A DNA stretch of 64,000 nt from CAYVQZ01 sp964453435. GTDB lineage: Bacteria > Abyssobacteria > SURF-5. The notes under the pieces were generated by a model. That model was given only the letters and a program-made list of their open reading frames with translations, had not been told where the DNA came from and searched no databases. Position numbers and translations under genes: made by a program. The stretch spans positions 24,407 through 88,406 of the forward strand of contig CAYVQZ010000010.1 in assembly GCA_964453435.1 (NCBI GenBank). The letters are read 5' to 3'. Shown piece after piece: positions 44,157 through 52,919 of the stretch. The first letter of the stretch is position 1. Each line of letters starts with the position of its first letter.

Positions 44157-44567
44157 TCAATCCAACGCCCCGACAAGTTTCAGCCGTGCGATGGCTCGCT
44201 TCAGTGCGACTTCAGCCCGATCCACATCGATCTCGACACCGGGAGAAGACAATCGTTCACGAGCGCGGCTCATTGCGGCGCGTGCCCGCTCCACGTCGAT
44301 CTCTTCCTTTTTCTCCGCAGTGTCCACCAGCAAAGTGGTTTCCTTCGGAGTAACCACGAGGAAACCTTCGCCCACGGCCATTTTAAGGTCGGCGGAGTCT
44401 TCAAGCTTAATGGAGATGATGCCCACCTCGACATTGGTGCAAAGCGGCGCGTGCCCCGCCAAAATACCCAGGTAACCGAGTCCGCCCGGAACAGTTACAC
44501 ACTGAACGTCCTCGCTGAATACTTTCTGCTTGAGTGTGACTATTTCAAGTGGATACGATTTCGCCAC
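44157..44567 (-). CDS. atpC: ATP synthase F1 epsilon subunit
   Basis: 136 residues; GTG start 6 nt after the atpD stop. N-terminal beta-barrel (LEIVTLKQKVFSEDVQCVTVPGGLGYLGILAGHAPL) and the C-terminal helical pair (VDVERARAAMSRARERL). Links the gamma stalk to the c-ring and can inhibit rotation. Confidence 0.96.
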   Translation of the reverse strand: MAKSYPLEIVTLKQKVFSEDVQCVTVPGGLGYLGILAGHAPLCTNVEVGIISIKLEDSADLKMAVGEGFLVVTPKETTLLVDTAEKKEEIDVERARAAMSRARERLSSPGVEIDVDRAEVALKRAIARLKLVGALD

Positions 44568-44573
44568 TTCGGT

Positions 44574-45974
44574 TTACCCCTTCTGAATCTGCTCGGCCTT
44601 TTCGACGGCTTCCTCGATTGCTCCCACCATATAGAAGGCGGCCTCGGGCAAATCATCATACTCACCCTCGACTATCGCCTTGAAGCTTCGGATCGTATCC
44701 GGAATGGACACGTAACGGCCCGGCGTCCCGGTGAACTGTTCCGCAACGTGGAACGGCTGCGACAAAAATCTCTGCAGGCGGCGCGCGCGATGAACGGTCA
44801 GCTTATCTTCTTCCGACAGCTCCTCCATTCCGAGAATCGCGATGATGTCCTGAAGGTCCTTGTATCTCTGCAATATCTGCTGGACCGTCCGCGCGACGGT
44901 GTAGTGCTCTTCTCCCACAATACGAGGGTCAAGAATTCGCGACGTGGAATCCAGCGGGTCGACGGCGGGATAGATTCCCAGCTCGGCGATGCGCCGCGAA
45001 AGCACCGTCGTCGCGTCAAGATGCGAAAACGCTGTCGCGGGCGCCGGGTCGGTCAAGTCGTCTGCGGGCACATATATCGCCTGCACCGACGTAATCGATC
45101 CGCGTTTGGTCGAGGTGATGCGCTCCTGCAAATCACCCATCTCCATGCTCAGGGTGGGCTGGTATCCGACTGCCGACGGCATCCGTCCCAGAAGAGCCGA
45201 CACCTCGGAGCCCGCCTGGCTGAAACGGAAAATGTTATCGATAAACAGCAGGACGTCCTGCCCCTTGTCATCACGGAAGTACTCCGCCTCCGTGAGAGCG
45301 CTGAGCCCGACCCGAAGGCGCGCGCCGGGAGGCTCGTTCATCTGTCCGAAAACGAGAACGGTCCTTTCCATGACGCCGGATTCTTTCATCTCGAGCCAGA
45401 GGTCGTTCCCCTCGCGGGTGCGCTCGCCGACACCGCCGAACACCGAAACGCCACCGTGCTGCTTCGCTCGGTTATGGATCAGTTCCATCAGCAGAACGGT
45501 CTTGCCCACGCCGGCGCCGCCGAACAGCCCCACCTTCCCGCCGCGGGTGTAGGGAGCGAGAAGGTCGATAACCTTCAATCCGGTTTCGAAAGGCTCGTTC
45601 GCCGAAACCTGCTCCTCGAAAATCGGCGGCGGACGGTGAATCGGATATTTCATCTTGGCGCTGACAGGTCCAAGCTCGTCGATGGGATCTCCCAGCAGGT
45701 TGAAGATTCGGCCGAGGCATTCCTCTCCGACCGGTATCGTGATCGGAGCGCCGGTGTCAACCGCTTCCATCCCCCTCACAAGGCCGTCGGTAGACGACAT
45801 CGCAACGGCGCGGACAATGTTATCACCGAGATGCTGCGCCACTTCGACAACGAGGTCTGTTTCCCGCTCCTTGTCCTGAATCCGTATGGCGTTATTTATC
45901 GGCGGCACGGCGTCGGAGAAAAACTCGACGTCGACCACCGGCCCAATAACCCGGACAATTTTGCCTGTCTTCAT
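44574..45974 (-). CDS. atpD: ATP synthase F1 beta subunit
   Basis: 466 residues, normal length. Catalytic subunit of F1: Walker A GGAGVGKTV (about 152-160), the GERTREGNDL segment, Walker B VLLFIDNIFRFSQAG and the DELSEED..-like ELSEEDKLTV motif. All catalytic residues appear in place. The 57-nt gap to atpG carries a GGAGAAC site. Confidence 0.99.
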   Translation of the reverse strand: MKTGKIVRVIGPVVDVEFFSDAVPPINNAIRIQDKERETDLVVEVAQHLGDNIVRAVAMSSTDGLVRGMEAVDTGAPITIPVGEECLGRIFNLLGDPIDELGPVSAKMKYPIHRPPPIFEEQVSANEPFETGLKVIDLLAPYTRGGKVGLFGGAGVGKTVLLMELIHNRAKQHGGVSVFGGVGERTREGNDLWLEMKESGVMERTVLVFGQMNEPPGARLRVGLSALTEAEYFRDDKGQDVLLFIDNIFRFSQAGSEVSALLGRMPSAVGYQPTLSMEMGDLQERITSTKRGSITSVQAIYVPADDLTDPAPATAFSHLDATTVLSRRIAELGIYPAVDPLDSTSRILDPRIVGEEHYTVARTVQQILQRYKDLQDIIAILGMEELSEEDKLTVHRARRLQRFLSQPFHVAEQFTGTPGRYVSIPDTIRSFKAIVEGEYDDLPEAAFYMVGAIEEAVEKAEQIQKG

Positions 45975-46031
45975 TGTGTTCTCCTTCTCAAACCTTTCGA
46001 GGACGCTTTCAAAACATCCCGATGCGCTTCG

Positions 46032-46904
46032 TTACTTCTTCTCGGTCGCATCAGCCCCGGATACGACCTCGAGTATCTCCCGCGTAATGGAAGCCTGGCG
46101 CACCTTGTTGTAATTCAGCGTCAAGGTGCGAATCATTTCATCTGCGTTGCCGGTCGCATTCCTCATCGAAACCATCCGGTTGCCCTGTTCTGACGCCGCA
46201 GCTTCCACAAACGCAAGATAAACCTGGTTCTGGAGGTATTTCGGCAGCAACTTCTGCAAAAGCTCCTCGGCCGTCGGTTCGAAAATGTAGAGCGCTCCCA
46301 TTCCGTTCTTTCCGTCGTCCTCGCCGAAGGCGCTCTGCAGCGGAAGAAGTTGTATCTGCGTCGGAACGGTCACCATCGCGCTCTTGAATTTCGTGTAGAA
46401 CAAGGCAACTCTGTCGAAGTCGCCCCGCTCATATCCCTCGGCAAGAAACCGCGCCACCTCCGCGACGAAAGGAACCTCGATCTCGTGGGCGGGAAACGGC
46501 CAGTATTTCAGTATCTCATATGAACGCTTTTTGAAGAAGTCGTTTGCCTTTTTGCCGATCAGCGCCAGGCGAACCGACTGGGGGTTCAGCGGCTTGATAA
46601 ACTCCATCGCTTTCCCGATGATATTCGAGTTGTATGCCCCGCACAATCCCTTGTCGGAAGTCATCACGACAACGCAGGTTCGCTCCACCGGCCGCTCGAC
46701 AAGCAGCGGATGCGACACGCCCGATGTCGATGAGCCCACTTCCCCCATGAGCGTTCGGAGTTTCTCCGCATAGGGCCCGGCCGCCTGGACGAGTTCCTGC
46801 GCCCGTTTCAATTTCGAGGCTGCCACCATCTCCATGGCGCGGGTAATCTGCTGGATGTTCTTTACGCTCCGGATACGATTCCTGATTTCACGCGTATTTG
46901 CCAT
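46032..46904 (-). CDS. atpG: ATP synthase F1 gamma subunit
   Basis: 290 residues forming the rotating central shaft. The N-terminal helix (TREIRNRIRSVKNIQQITRAMEMVAASKLKRAQ) and the C-terminal NATGNADEMIRTLTLNYNKVRQASITREILEVVSGA are textbook. Internal SDKGLCGAYNSNI is conserved. Starts 8 nt after atpA. Confidence 0.98.
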   Translation of the reverse strand: MANTREIRNRIRSVKNIQQITRAMEMVAASKLKRAQELVQAAGPYAEKLRTLMGEVGSSTSGVSHPLLVERPVERTCVVVMTSDKGLCGAYNSNIIGKAMEFIKPLNPQSVRLALIGKKANDFFKKRSYEILKYWPFPAHEIEVPFVAEVARFLAEGYERGDFDRVALFYTKFKSAMVTVPTQIQLLPLQSAFGEDDGKNGMGALYIFEPTAEELLQKLLPKYLQNQVYLAFVEAAASEQGNRMVSMRNATGNADEMIRTLTLNYNKVRQASITREILEVVSGADATEKK

Positions 46905-46912
46905 TGGTCTTC

Positions 46913-48427
46913 TTACGGTTTGAACAGAAGCTTAAATTCTTCCGTCGCCTTTTTGATTTGATCAGAAGTTTCGTCGGTCACTTGCTTGGTCTCGCGAATG
47001 GCCTTGCCGATCTCGGGGTATTTATCCTTCATAAACTCATGAAATCCCGTCTCGAATGCTTTGATTTGGTCGACGGGAATATCATCGAGCAACCCCAGGT
47101 TCGCGGCGGCGATTATCATTACCTGCTGCTCGACCGGCATTGGTTCATACTGCGGCTGCTTCAATACCTCGACCAGCCGCTCTCCCCGGTTCAACTGCTG
47201 TTGCGTCGCCCTGTCCAGTTCCGAACCGAACTGGGCAAACGCCGCCAGTTCGCGATACTGCGCAAGGCTCAGTCGCAACGTTCCGGCCACTCGCTTCATG
47301 CCTGGTATTTGAGCGTTTCCGCCAACGCGCGATACCGACAGGCCAACCGATACCGCGGGTCTCACGCCGCCATAAAAAAGGTCGGTCTCGAGGTAAATCT
47401 GACCGTCGGTGATCGAAATCACGTTCGTCGGAATGTACGCGGAATAATCGCCCGCCTGCGTTTCCACAATCGGAAGAGCGGTAAGCGAGCCGCCGCCGAG
47501 CGGTTCCGACAGCTTTGCCGCCCGCTCGAGCAAGCGCGAATGGAGGTTGAAAATGTCGCCGGGATAGGCCTCGCGGCCCGGCGGCCTCCTCAGCAGGAGC
47601 GACATCGTGCGATACGCGACCGCGTGCTTGGACAAATCATCGTAAATTATCAGCGCATGTTTTCCGGTATCCCGAAACTCTTCTCCCATTGCGCAGCCGG
47701 CATAGGGCGCAACGTACTGCATCGGCGACGGGTCGCTCGCATTCGCGGCGACGACAATGGTGTAGTCCATCGCGCCGTATCTCTCGAGCGTTTCCACAAC
47801 GCCGACAACCGTCGACTGTTTCTGGCCGATGGCCACATAGATGCAATACACATCGGTGTCGCGTTGATTGATTATCGTGTCAACTGCGAGAGCGGTCTTT
47901 CCTGTTTGTCGGTCACCGATAATGAGTTCCCGCTGGCCGCGCCCGATCGGTATCATCGAGTCGATGCACTTCAAGCCGGTCTGAAGCGGTTCCTTCACGG
48001 GCTGCCGCTGAACGACGTTGGGCGACCCGCCCTCGATGGGCCTGAACTTCTTCGCGTTAATCGGCCCTTTCCCGTCAACCGGCTGCCCCACTCCGTTCAC
48101 AACGCGTCCCACCAGTTCGGGACCGACCGGCACCTGGAGAATTCTCCCCGTCCTCTTCACGGAGGTCCCCTGTTCGATTTCCTCGAAATCCCCCAGGATC
48201 ACGGCGCCGACCTGGCCGATCTCGAGATTGAGCGCCATGCCGTAAATGTTGTTCGGAAACTCGAGCATCTCAGCCGACATGCAGGTCGGCAATCCCTTGA
48301 CTCTGGCGATGCCGTCGCCGGATTCTATTACAATGCCGACTTCCTCCATGCCGACGGCCACCTGCGATTCCTCGATGTGGCGTCTCAATATCGACGCTAT
48401 TTCAGAAGGGTCTAGCTTCAGTTCCAA
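46913..48427 (-). CDS. atpA: ATP synthase F1 alpha subunit
   Basis: 504 residues; TTG start with GGGGAGGA site. Walker A GDRQTGKTA near 170, conserved PYAGCAMGE, the LSKHAVAYRTMSLLLRRPPGREAYPGD region and ISITDGQIYLETDLF. Non-catalytic nucleotide-binding subunit of F1. Confidence 0.98.
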   Translation of the reverse strand: MELKLDPSEIASILRRHIEESQVAVGMEEVGIVIESGDGIARVKGLPTCMSAEMLEFPNNIYGMALNLEIGQVGAVILGDFEEIEQGTSVKRTGRILQVPVGPELVGRVVNGVGQPVDGKGPINAKKFRPIEGGSPNVVQRQPVKEPLQTGLKCIDSMIPIGRGQRELIIGDRQTGKTALAVDTIINQRDTDVYCIYVAIGQKQSTVVGVVETLERYGAMDYTIVVAANASDPSPMQYVAPYAGCAMGEEFRDTGKHALIIYDDLSKHAVAYRTMSLLLRRPPGREAYPGDIFNLHSRLLERAAKLSEPLGGGSLTALPIVETQAGDYSAYIPTNVISITDGQIYLETDLFYGGVRPAVSVGLSVSRVGGNAQIPGMKRVAGTLRLSLAQYRELAAFAQFGSELDRATQQQLNRGERLVEVLKQPQYEPMPVEQQVMIIAAANLGLLDDIPVDQIKAFETGFHEFMKDKYPEIGKAIRETKQVTDETSDQIKKATEEFKLLFKP

Positions 48428-48464
48428 GACGCATCCTCCCCTTTAATGAAGAAGCGGGCACGCA

Positions 48465-49001
48465 TCAGCCGGCCATCTTCTTCTTGATTTGTGACAGTTT
48501 GTTGCGGACGCTGCCATCCAAGACCTTGTCGCCGACCTTGACGATGGCGCCACCTAATATCGATTCGTCGACGCGCGCACGCAGATACACATCCTTCTTG
48601 GTCAGCCGCTTGAGTTTCTCAGCGAGGTTGTCGAGTTCCCCGTCGGAGATGGGGACGGCGGTAATGACCTCGGCGGACACCTTTGCCCTGACCTCGCTCG
48701 CAAGCCGGTAATACTCTTCGGCGATTTTCGGCAACATGCGCCCGCGCTCCTGGTCGACGATAAGATACAGGTGATTCAGCGTAATCCGGCTCAGCTTATC
48801 GCCGAGAAGTTCTGCAATAGCGTCCCGTTTTCCTTCAGCTTTTATTCTGGGATTATTTATGAACTCCTTCAACTCGTAATTGCTCTCGTAGAGCCGCTCG
48901 AGATCGTGAAGTTCCTCCTCCACCCGGTCGGTCAAGCCTTCAGCCGACGCCAGGCGGAACAGCGATTCGGCGTATGCGCTTACTATCGGATCAACCTTCA
49001 T
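48465..49001 (-). CDS. atpH: ATP synthase F1 delta subunit
   Basis: 178 residues. Helical N-terminal domain (VSAYAESLFRLASAEG) and C-terminal stretch (EVITAVPISDGELDNLAEKLKRLTKKDV... ILGGAIVKVGDKVLDGSVRNKL). Forms the peripheral stalk cap with b subunits. Its 5' end overlaps atpF by 11 nt. Confidence 0.96.
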   Translation of the reverse strand: MKVDPIVSAYAESLFRLASAEGLTDRVEEELHDLERLYESNYELKEFINNPRIKAEGKRDAIAELLGDKLSRITLNHLYLIVDQERGRMLPKIAEEYYRLASEVRAKVSAEVITAVPISDGELDNLAEKLKRLTKKDVYLRARVDESILGGAIVKVGDKVLDGSVRNKLSQIKKKMAG

Positions 49002-49599
49002 AGAGCCTGCCTACCTCGGATATATACTGGTCGATAAGTTGGGAATGTTCTTCCTTGCTCAATGTTTTTTGGATGACCTTCGCGGCAACCTCGATGGAAA
49101 TGTCGGCAATTTGGCCCTGAAGCTCCTTCAGCGCTTTTTCCTTCTCGCGCGTGATTTCCTCCTGCGCGCGTTTGATCAATTGATTGGCCTCTTCGGTCGC
49201 CTTCTCTATGGTCTCCTTCCGGATGTTCTCTCCGAGACCCCTGCCTTCGTCCATGATCTTCTTGGCCTCGGTTCGAGCCTCATCGAGCTGCGCCTTGTAC
49301 TCCGCCAACATCTTTTCCGCTTCTTCCCTCGTGAGTTCGGCGTTTTTCAGGTCGCCCTCGATCTTGTCATTGCGCTTCTCGAGCGCCTCGATAATTCTGG
49401 GAAACGCGAACTTGTTGAGAATAAGGAACACGATGATAAACGCCGCAAGAGTCCAAATCCACAGATTCGGCTCCGCCTGCATGGGAGCGCCGCCACCCTC
49501 ATGTTCGCCATGCGAGGCCGGCTGCTCCTCGTGAGCGGTCGTTGCGGTGTGTTCCATCTCACTGGTTTCGCGCGCCAGATAGAAAATGGGTTCCGCCAC
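48991..49599 (-). CDS. atpF: ATP synthase Fo b subunit with His/Glu-rich N-terminal extension
   Basis: 202 residues; GTG with GGAGG site. A single membrane helix (LWIWTLAAFIIVFLILNKFAF, about 47-67) is preceded by a 45-residue polar extension rich in His and Glu, which is longer than the usual few residues. The remainder is long coiled coil (70-190). Peripheral stalk dimer. No b-prime gene follows, so a homodimer is likely. Confidence 0.95.
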   Translation of the reverse strand: MAEPIFYLARETSEMEHTATTAHEEQPASHGEHEGGGAPMQAEPNLWIWTLAAFIIVFLILNKFAFPRIIEALEKRNDKIEGDLKNAELTREEAEKMLAEYKAQLDEARTEAKKIMDEGRGLGENIRKETIEKATEEANQLIKRAQEEITREKEKALKELQGQIADISIEVAAKVIQKTLSKEEHSQLIDQYISEVGRLYEG

Positions 49600-49636
49600 T
49601 GTCGTTCACCTCCACTGTTGGGACCATGTTCGCCGA

Positions 49637-49864
49637 CTAGCTGCCCATGATGATAAAGCTGATGACCAGGGCGTAAAGCGCGAGCGCTTCGATAAACGCC
49701 AGACCGATGAACATATTGGTGGTAATCGTTCCGGTTGCTTCCGGTTGCCGGGCCATGCTCTCGACGGCGCTTCCGACAAGGTAGCCCATTCCGATACCGG
49801 TACCCAACGCGGCAAAGCCGATGCTTATGCCTGCGCCAAGCGCGCCAAGTCCACTTAGATCCAT
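49637..49864 (-). CDS. atpE: ATP synthase Fo c subunit (proton type)
   Basis: 75-residue hairpin of two membrane helices. Glycine motif GALGAGISIGFAALGTGIGMG in helix 1, the polar loop ARQPEA, and the ion-carrying E59 in GLAFIEALALYAL. M26 replaces the Gln and A60 the Ser/Thr that mark sodium-binding rings, so proton specificity is expected. The ATG at 49864 is fixed by family length. Confidence 0.97.
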   Translation of the reverse strand: MDLSGLGALGAGISIGFAALGTGIGMGYLVGSAVESMARQPEATGTITTNMFIGLAFIEALALYALVISFIIMGS

Positions 49865-49907
49865 TTTTTTCCTCCCTTGATTGATCCAACCGTTTGTTAC
49901 GCGAATC

Positions 49908-50642
49908 CTAGTGATGTTCGTGAAGCGAATCGCCGATATAGAGAGCGGCGAGAATCGCAAAGATAAACGCCTGTATGAGGGCCACGAATATTTCGAATAT
50001 CAGCATGGCGACCACACCGAGGAAGGGGAACGGGAAAAGCACGACCTTCCACGTGGCGCCGAACAGGACCGCGGCCCCCGTTGCAAAAACCAGGATCACG
50101 GTGTGCCCCGCGAGCATGTTCGCGAATAAACGAACCGCCAACGCGAAATGTTTCGCGAACAAGCTGATAACTTCCACCGGAAAGATAAGGGGAAGCAGGA
50201 AAATCGGAACCCCGGGGGGGGCGAAGCCTTTCACATAGCCCAGCGGCCCCTTCTTCCGTATCCCCACCACCACAACAACGGCGAAGACGAGAATAGCCAG
50301 TGTCGCCGTCACGTTTATGTTCGAGGTTGCAGTGTATCCATAATGACCCAGTGGAAATATTCCCACAATGTTACAGAAAAACACGAAGAAAAACAATGAA
50401 GCAATGAATGGGAAGAACGGCAACCCCTCATGCCCCATCGTGTCGAGCACCATCTTTTCCCTGATCGCGGAAAGAAGCACTTCCATCGCGCTCTGGAACT
50501 TGCTCGGCACCAGCGCCTTTTTCCGGCCGGCCATAAAGATCGTGAGAAACGCGGCAATGGCCGCAATGAACATCCAAATGACCGCCTTGTTAATCGAAAA
50601 TACTCCCCACTCGGTAAGATTCTGCAGGTGTTCGTGTTCCAA
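49908..50642 (-). CDS. atpB: ATP synthase Fo a subunit
   Basis: 244 residues starting at TTG 50642, which has AGGAGG at good spacing; the frame is open upstream but would overlap atpI. Conserved FALAVRLFANMLAGHTV with the essential Arg in helix 4, and the C-terminal FEIFVALIQAFIFAILAALYIGDSLHEHH. Proton half-channels. Both termini carry short His motifs (EHEHL, HEHH). Confidence 0.96.
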   Translation of the reverse strand: MEHEHLQNLTEWGVFSINKAVIWMFIAAIAAFLTIFMAGRKKALVPSKFQSAMEVLLSAIREKMVLDTMGHEGLPFFPFIASLFFFVFFCNIVGIFPLGHYGYTATSNINVTATLAILVFAVVVVVGIRKKGPLGYVKGFAPPGVPIFLLPLIFPVEVISLFAKHFALAVRLFANMLAGHTVILVFATGAAVLFGATWKVVLFPFPFLGVVAMLIFEIFVALIQAFIFAILAALYIGDSLHEHH

Positions 50643-50647
50643 AACTC

Positions 50648-50968
50648 TTACCTCCTGTCGGCTACCCGCTTGTTTTCCTGAACCTTGTTCCCAAACGTTT
50701 TCAGCGCATGCTGTACCGCGAGCATCGTAAACGTGCCCGTTAGCCCCACACACACCGCCACAAAGCTCACGTTGCTCGCGCGCGAGAGGGTCCACAGAAG
50801 AATTCCTATGGCGCCAAACCGAACCATGAACCCAGCCAGCACGATGGCCTGCGCCGCATGAGCGTTCGAGGGTCGAACCAGCGCATTTATCGACTTGGCA
50901 AGGGAAAAATCCATCGCCCCGATGCCGATTCCGACCGCCAGTCCTACAACCGTGTTGGTGACGCTCAT
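50648..50968 (-). CDS. atpI: ATP synthase subunit I (UncI-like)
   Basis: 106 residues, four hydrophobic segments. Composition and position (immediately before atpB, 4-nt overlap with atpZ) fit the AtpI/UncI group that assists c-ring assembly. The sequence itself is weakly conserved (VVGLAVGIGIGAMDFSLAKSINALV). Confidence 0.75.
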   Translation of the reverse strand: MSVTNTVVGLAVGIGIGAMDFSLAKSINALVRPSNAHAAQAIVLAGFMVRFGAIGILLWTLSRASNVSFVAVCVGLTGTFTMLAVQHALKTFGNKVQENKRVADRR

Positions 50969-51234
50969 CGGGAATGCCCTCGCTTGTCAGGCTCGCCGGG
51001 CGACTCGCCGCCCATGTTGTCCTTCATCGATTCCTTGAGAGCCCGGTAAGCCGAACGCATGGCTGCAGCGCCCCCAAGTAGCATGCCGCCGACCGTGAAC
51101 CACGGTTCTTTGCCGGTCTTCGCGTCAAGCCACAGTCCGATAAATACCGGCGCGAGCACGGCAACAAGCATCTCGACGGCAAGCGTATAGAACTTTGCAG
51201 CCTGCGTCATTGTTTTGTTTCGCCGGCGGGTCAT
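50965..51234 (-). CDS. atpZ: AtpZ/AtpI-type small membrane protein
   Basis: 89 residues from ATG 51234 with GGGGGAG site. Two membrane helices with the family pattern GLWLDAKTGKEPWFTVGGMLLGGAAAM between them. AtpZ proteins precede Fo genes and have been linked to magnesium uptake or ATP synthase assembly. The C-terminal tail is hydrophilic. First gene of the atp section; 145 bp separate it from nuoN. Confidence 0.82.
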   Translation of the reverse strand: MTRRRNKTMTQAAKFYTLAVEMLVAVLAPVFIGLWLDAKTGKEPWFTVGGMLLGGAAAMRSAYRALKESMKDNMGGESPGEPDKRGHSR

Positions 51235-51379
51235 AACGAATACTCCCCCGCCCGCCCGATCGCGTGTCATTGTATGAATCCGTTCAATTGCGCCAAAGGA
51301 CTCTCGAAAAGAAAAGCTAACCTTGCGAACCAGACCCCCTTGCGCCGGGCAATCGGGGGACGGGTTCCATGCCCCTTTT

Positions 51380-52906
51380 TTATGTGAGCATCCGCTCGAT
51401 TGTATTTCGGGCCATGTTGATCACTATCCCCGGAGCCACTCCGAACAGGAGCGTGAAAATCGAGGTCACGACAATTGCATACATCGTCGAGCCGGCGACC
51501 TCTCTATCGGCCAGTGTCTCCATTTCAGGCTCACGCATGTACATATACACAATGACCCGAATATAGTAAAATGCCGCAACAACACTGGCAAGCACGCCAA
51601 TCACCGCAAGCGCCACATTCTCCGTCTGTATTGCCGCTCGAAAGACATACCATTTCCCGATGAATCCAAACGTCGGCGGAATCCCGGCGAGCGACAGCAT
51701 CAATATGGTCATGAACAGCGCGGTGGCGGGACGCCGCTGCGCCAGACCCGAATAATCCCTCAGCGATTCGCGCGGGTCACCGGCCCGTCCCAGAGCGATC
51801 ACTACAGCGAAGGCGCCTATATTCATGAACATGTATGCAAAAAGATACACCATCACACTCATCATCGCGTCCATCGTCAGGATGCCGGCAAGTGCCGGGT
51901 CCTCTTTATACGCCGCGGCCGAGCCGGCGGAGACCACGCCGATCAGGAGATAGCCCGCATGCGCGATACTCGAATACGCCAGCATTCGCTTTATGTTCTG
52001 CTGGGCGACGGCGACGACATTGCCCACGATCATCGTCAGAACAGCGAGGAGCCAGAACAGTTGGGTCCAGTCGGGAATGAGGACATGGAATGTGGTCATA
52101 TACACGCGCATGATAACGGCAAACCCGGCCACCTTCGGGCCTACCGACATGAAGGCGGTCAACGGAGTAGGCGCGCCTTCATACACGTCCGGTGTCCACA
52201 TGTGGAAGGGGACGGCGGCGATTTTGAATGCGAAGCCGACCGTCATCAGGACCATCGCCAGCGTAATCATCCGGTAATTCAGTGTTTCCTCAATGCCGTC
52301 GGCCGCCTGCACGGAGAGAAGATATTCGGAGATGCCCTCGAGGCTGGTCGTCCCGGTAAGCCCATAGAAGAACGACATGCCATAGAGCAGGATCGCCGAG
52401 GCGAACGCGCCCAGCAGATAGTACTTCATTGACGCCTCGGCGGAACGAGGGCTTTCACGCTGGAATCCGGCCAACAGATAGATTGAGATGGCCATGAGTT
52501 CGATGCCGATGTAAATGGTAATCAGGTCGGTCGCGGCCGCCATCACCATCATACCCAGCGTGCAAAACAGCAGGAGCTGGAAATATTCGCCGAAGCTGAT
52601 GTTGTTCATTTGCAGGTAACGGGGCGAGATCAGAATCGTCAACGCTGCAGACAGGAGAAAAAGCATCTTGAAAAATTGAGCGTATGAATCGACAGCAACC
52701 ATGCCGCCGAAAGCGACGTCGTCTCTGTTCCATATGGCCATAACGGCCAACAGGGTGATGAACAATCCGATAAACGAAATCACCGCGAGAGAGGTTTGCC
52801 GCCGCGGCCTCACGAAAATGTCGACGGCCAGCACGAGCATACCGACAATGGTTATTGTTATTTCTGGAATAATCGCAGAAAGATCGACCGCCGGAAGTTC
52901 TATCAT
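51380..52906 (-). CDS. nuoN: NADH-quinone oxidoreductase subunit N
   Basis: 508 residues, about 14 membrane helices. Antiporter-like (Mrp/ND2) subunit with conserved Glu and Lys in FGEYFQLLLFCTLGMMVMAAATDLITIYIGIELMAI, and MLAYSSIAHAGYLLIG. Proton-pumping module of complex I. Starts 13 nt after nuoM. Confidence 0.97.
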   Translation of the reverse strand: MIELPAVDLSAIIPEITITIVGMLVLAVDIFVRPRRQTSLAVISFIGLFITLLAVMAIWNRDDVAFGGMVAVDSYAQFFKMLFLLSAALTILISPRYLQMNNISFGEYFQLLLFCTLGMMVMAAATDLITIYIGIELMAISIYLLAGFQRESPRSAEASMKYYLLGAFASAILLYGMSFFYGLTGTTSLEGISEYLLSVQAADGIEETLNYRMITLAMVLMTVGFAFKIAAVPFHMWTPDVYEGAPTPLTAFMSVGPKVAGFAVIMRVYMTTFHVLIPDWTQLFWLLAVLTMIVGNVVAVAQQNIKRMLAYSSIAHAGYLLIGVVSAGSAAAYKEDPALAGILTMDAMMSVMVYLFAYMFMNIGAFAVVIALGRAGDPRESLRDYSGLAQRRPATALFMTILMLSLAGIPPTFGFIGKWYVFRAAIQTENVALAVIGVLASVVAAFYYIRVIVYMYMREPEMETLADREVAGSTMYAIVVTSIFTLLFGVAPGIVINMARNTIERMLT

Positions 52907-52919
52907 CTATTCCACTCCA

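Noticed and set aside
44451..46193. Long plus-strand open frame antisense to atpD/atpC
   Set aside because: Codon bias of the GC-rich beta subunit gene leaves the opposite frame open; its translation is low-complexity His/Arg-rich without domains.
46898..48415. Plus-strand frame of about 500 codons antisense to atpA
   Set aside because: Shadow of atpA with no family resemblance.
49637..49864. Sodium-dependent ATP synthase c-ring
   Set aside because: The Gln in helix 1 and the Ser/Thr after the ion-binding Glu are replaced by Met and Ala.
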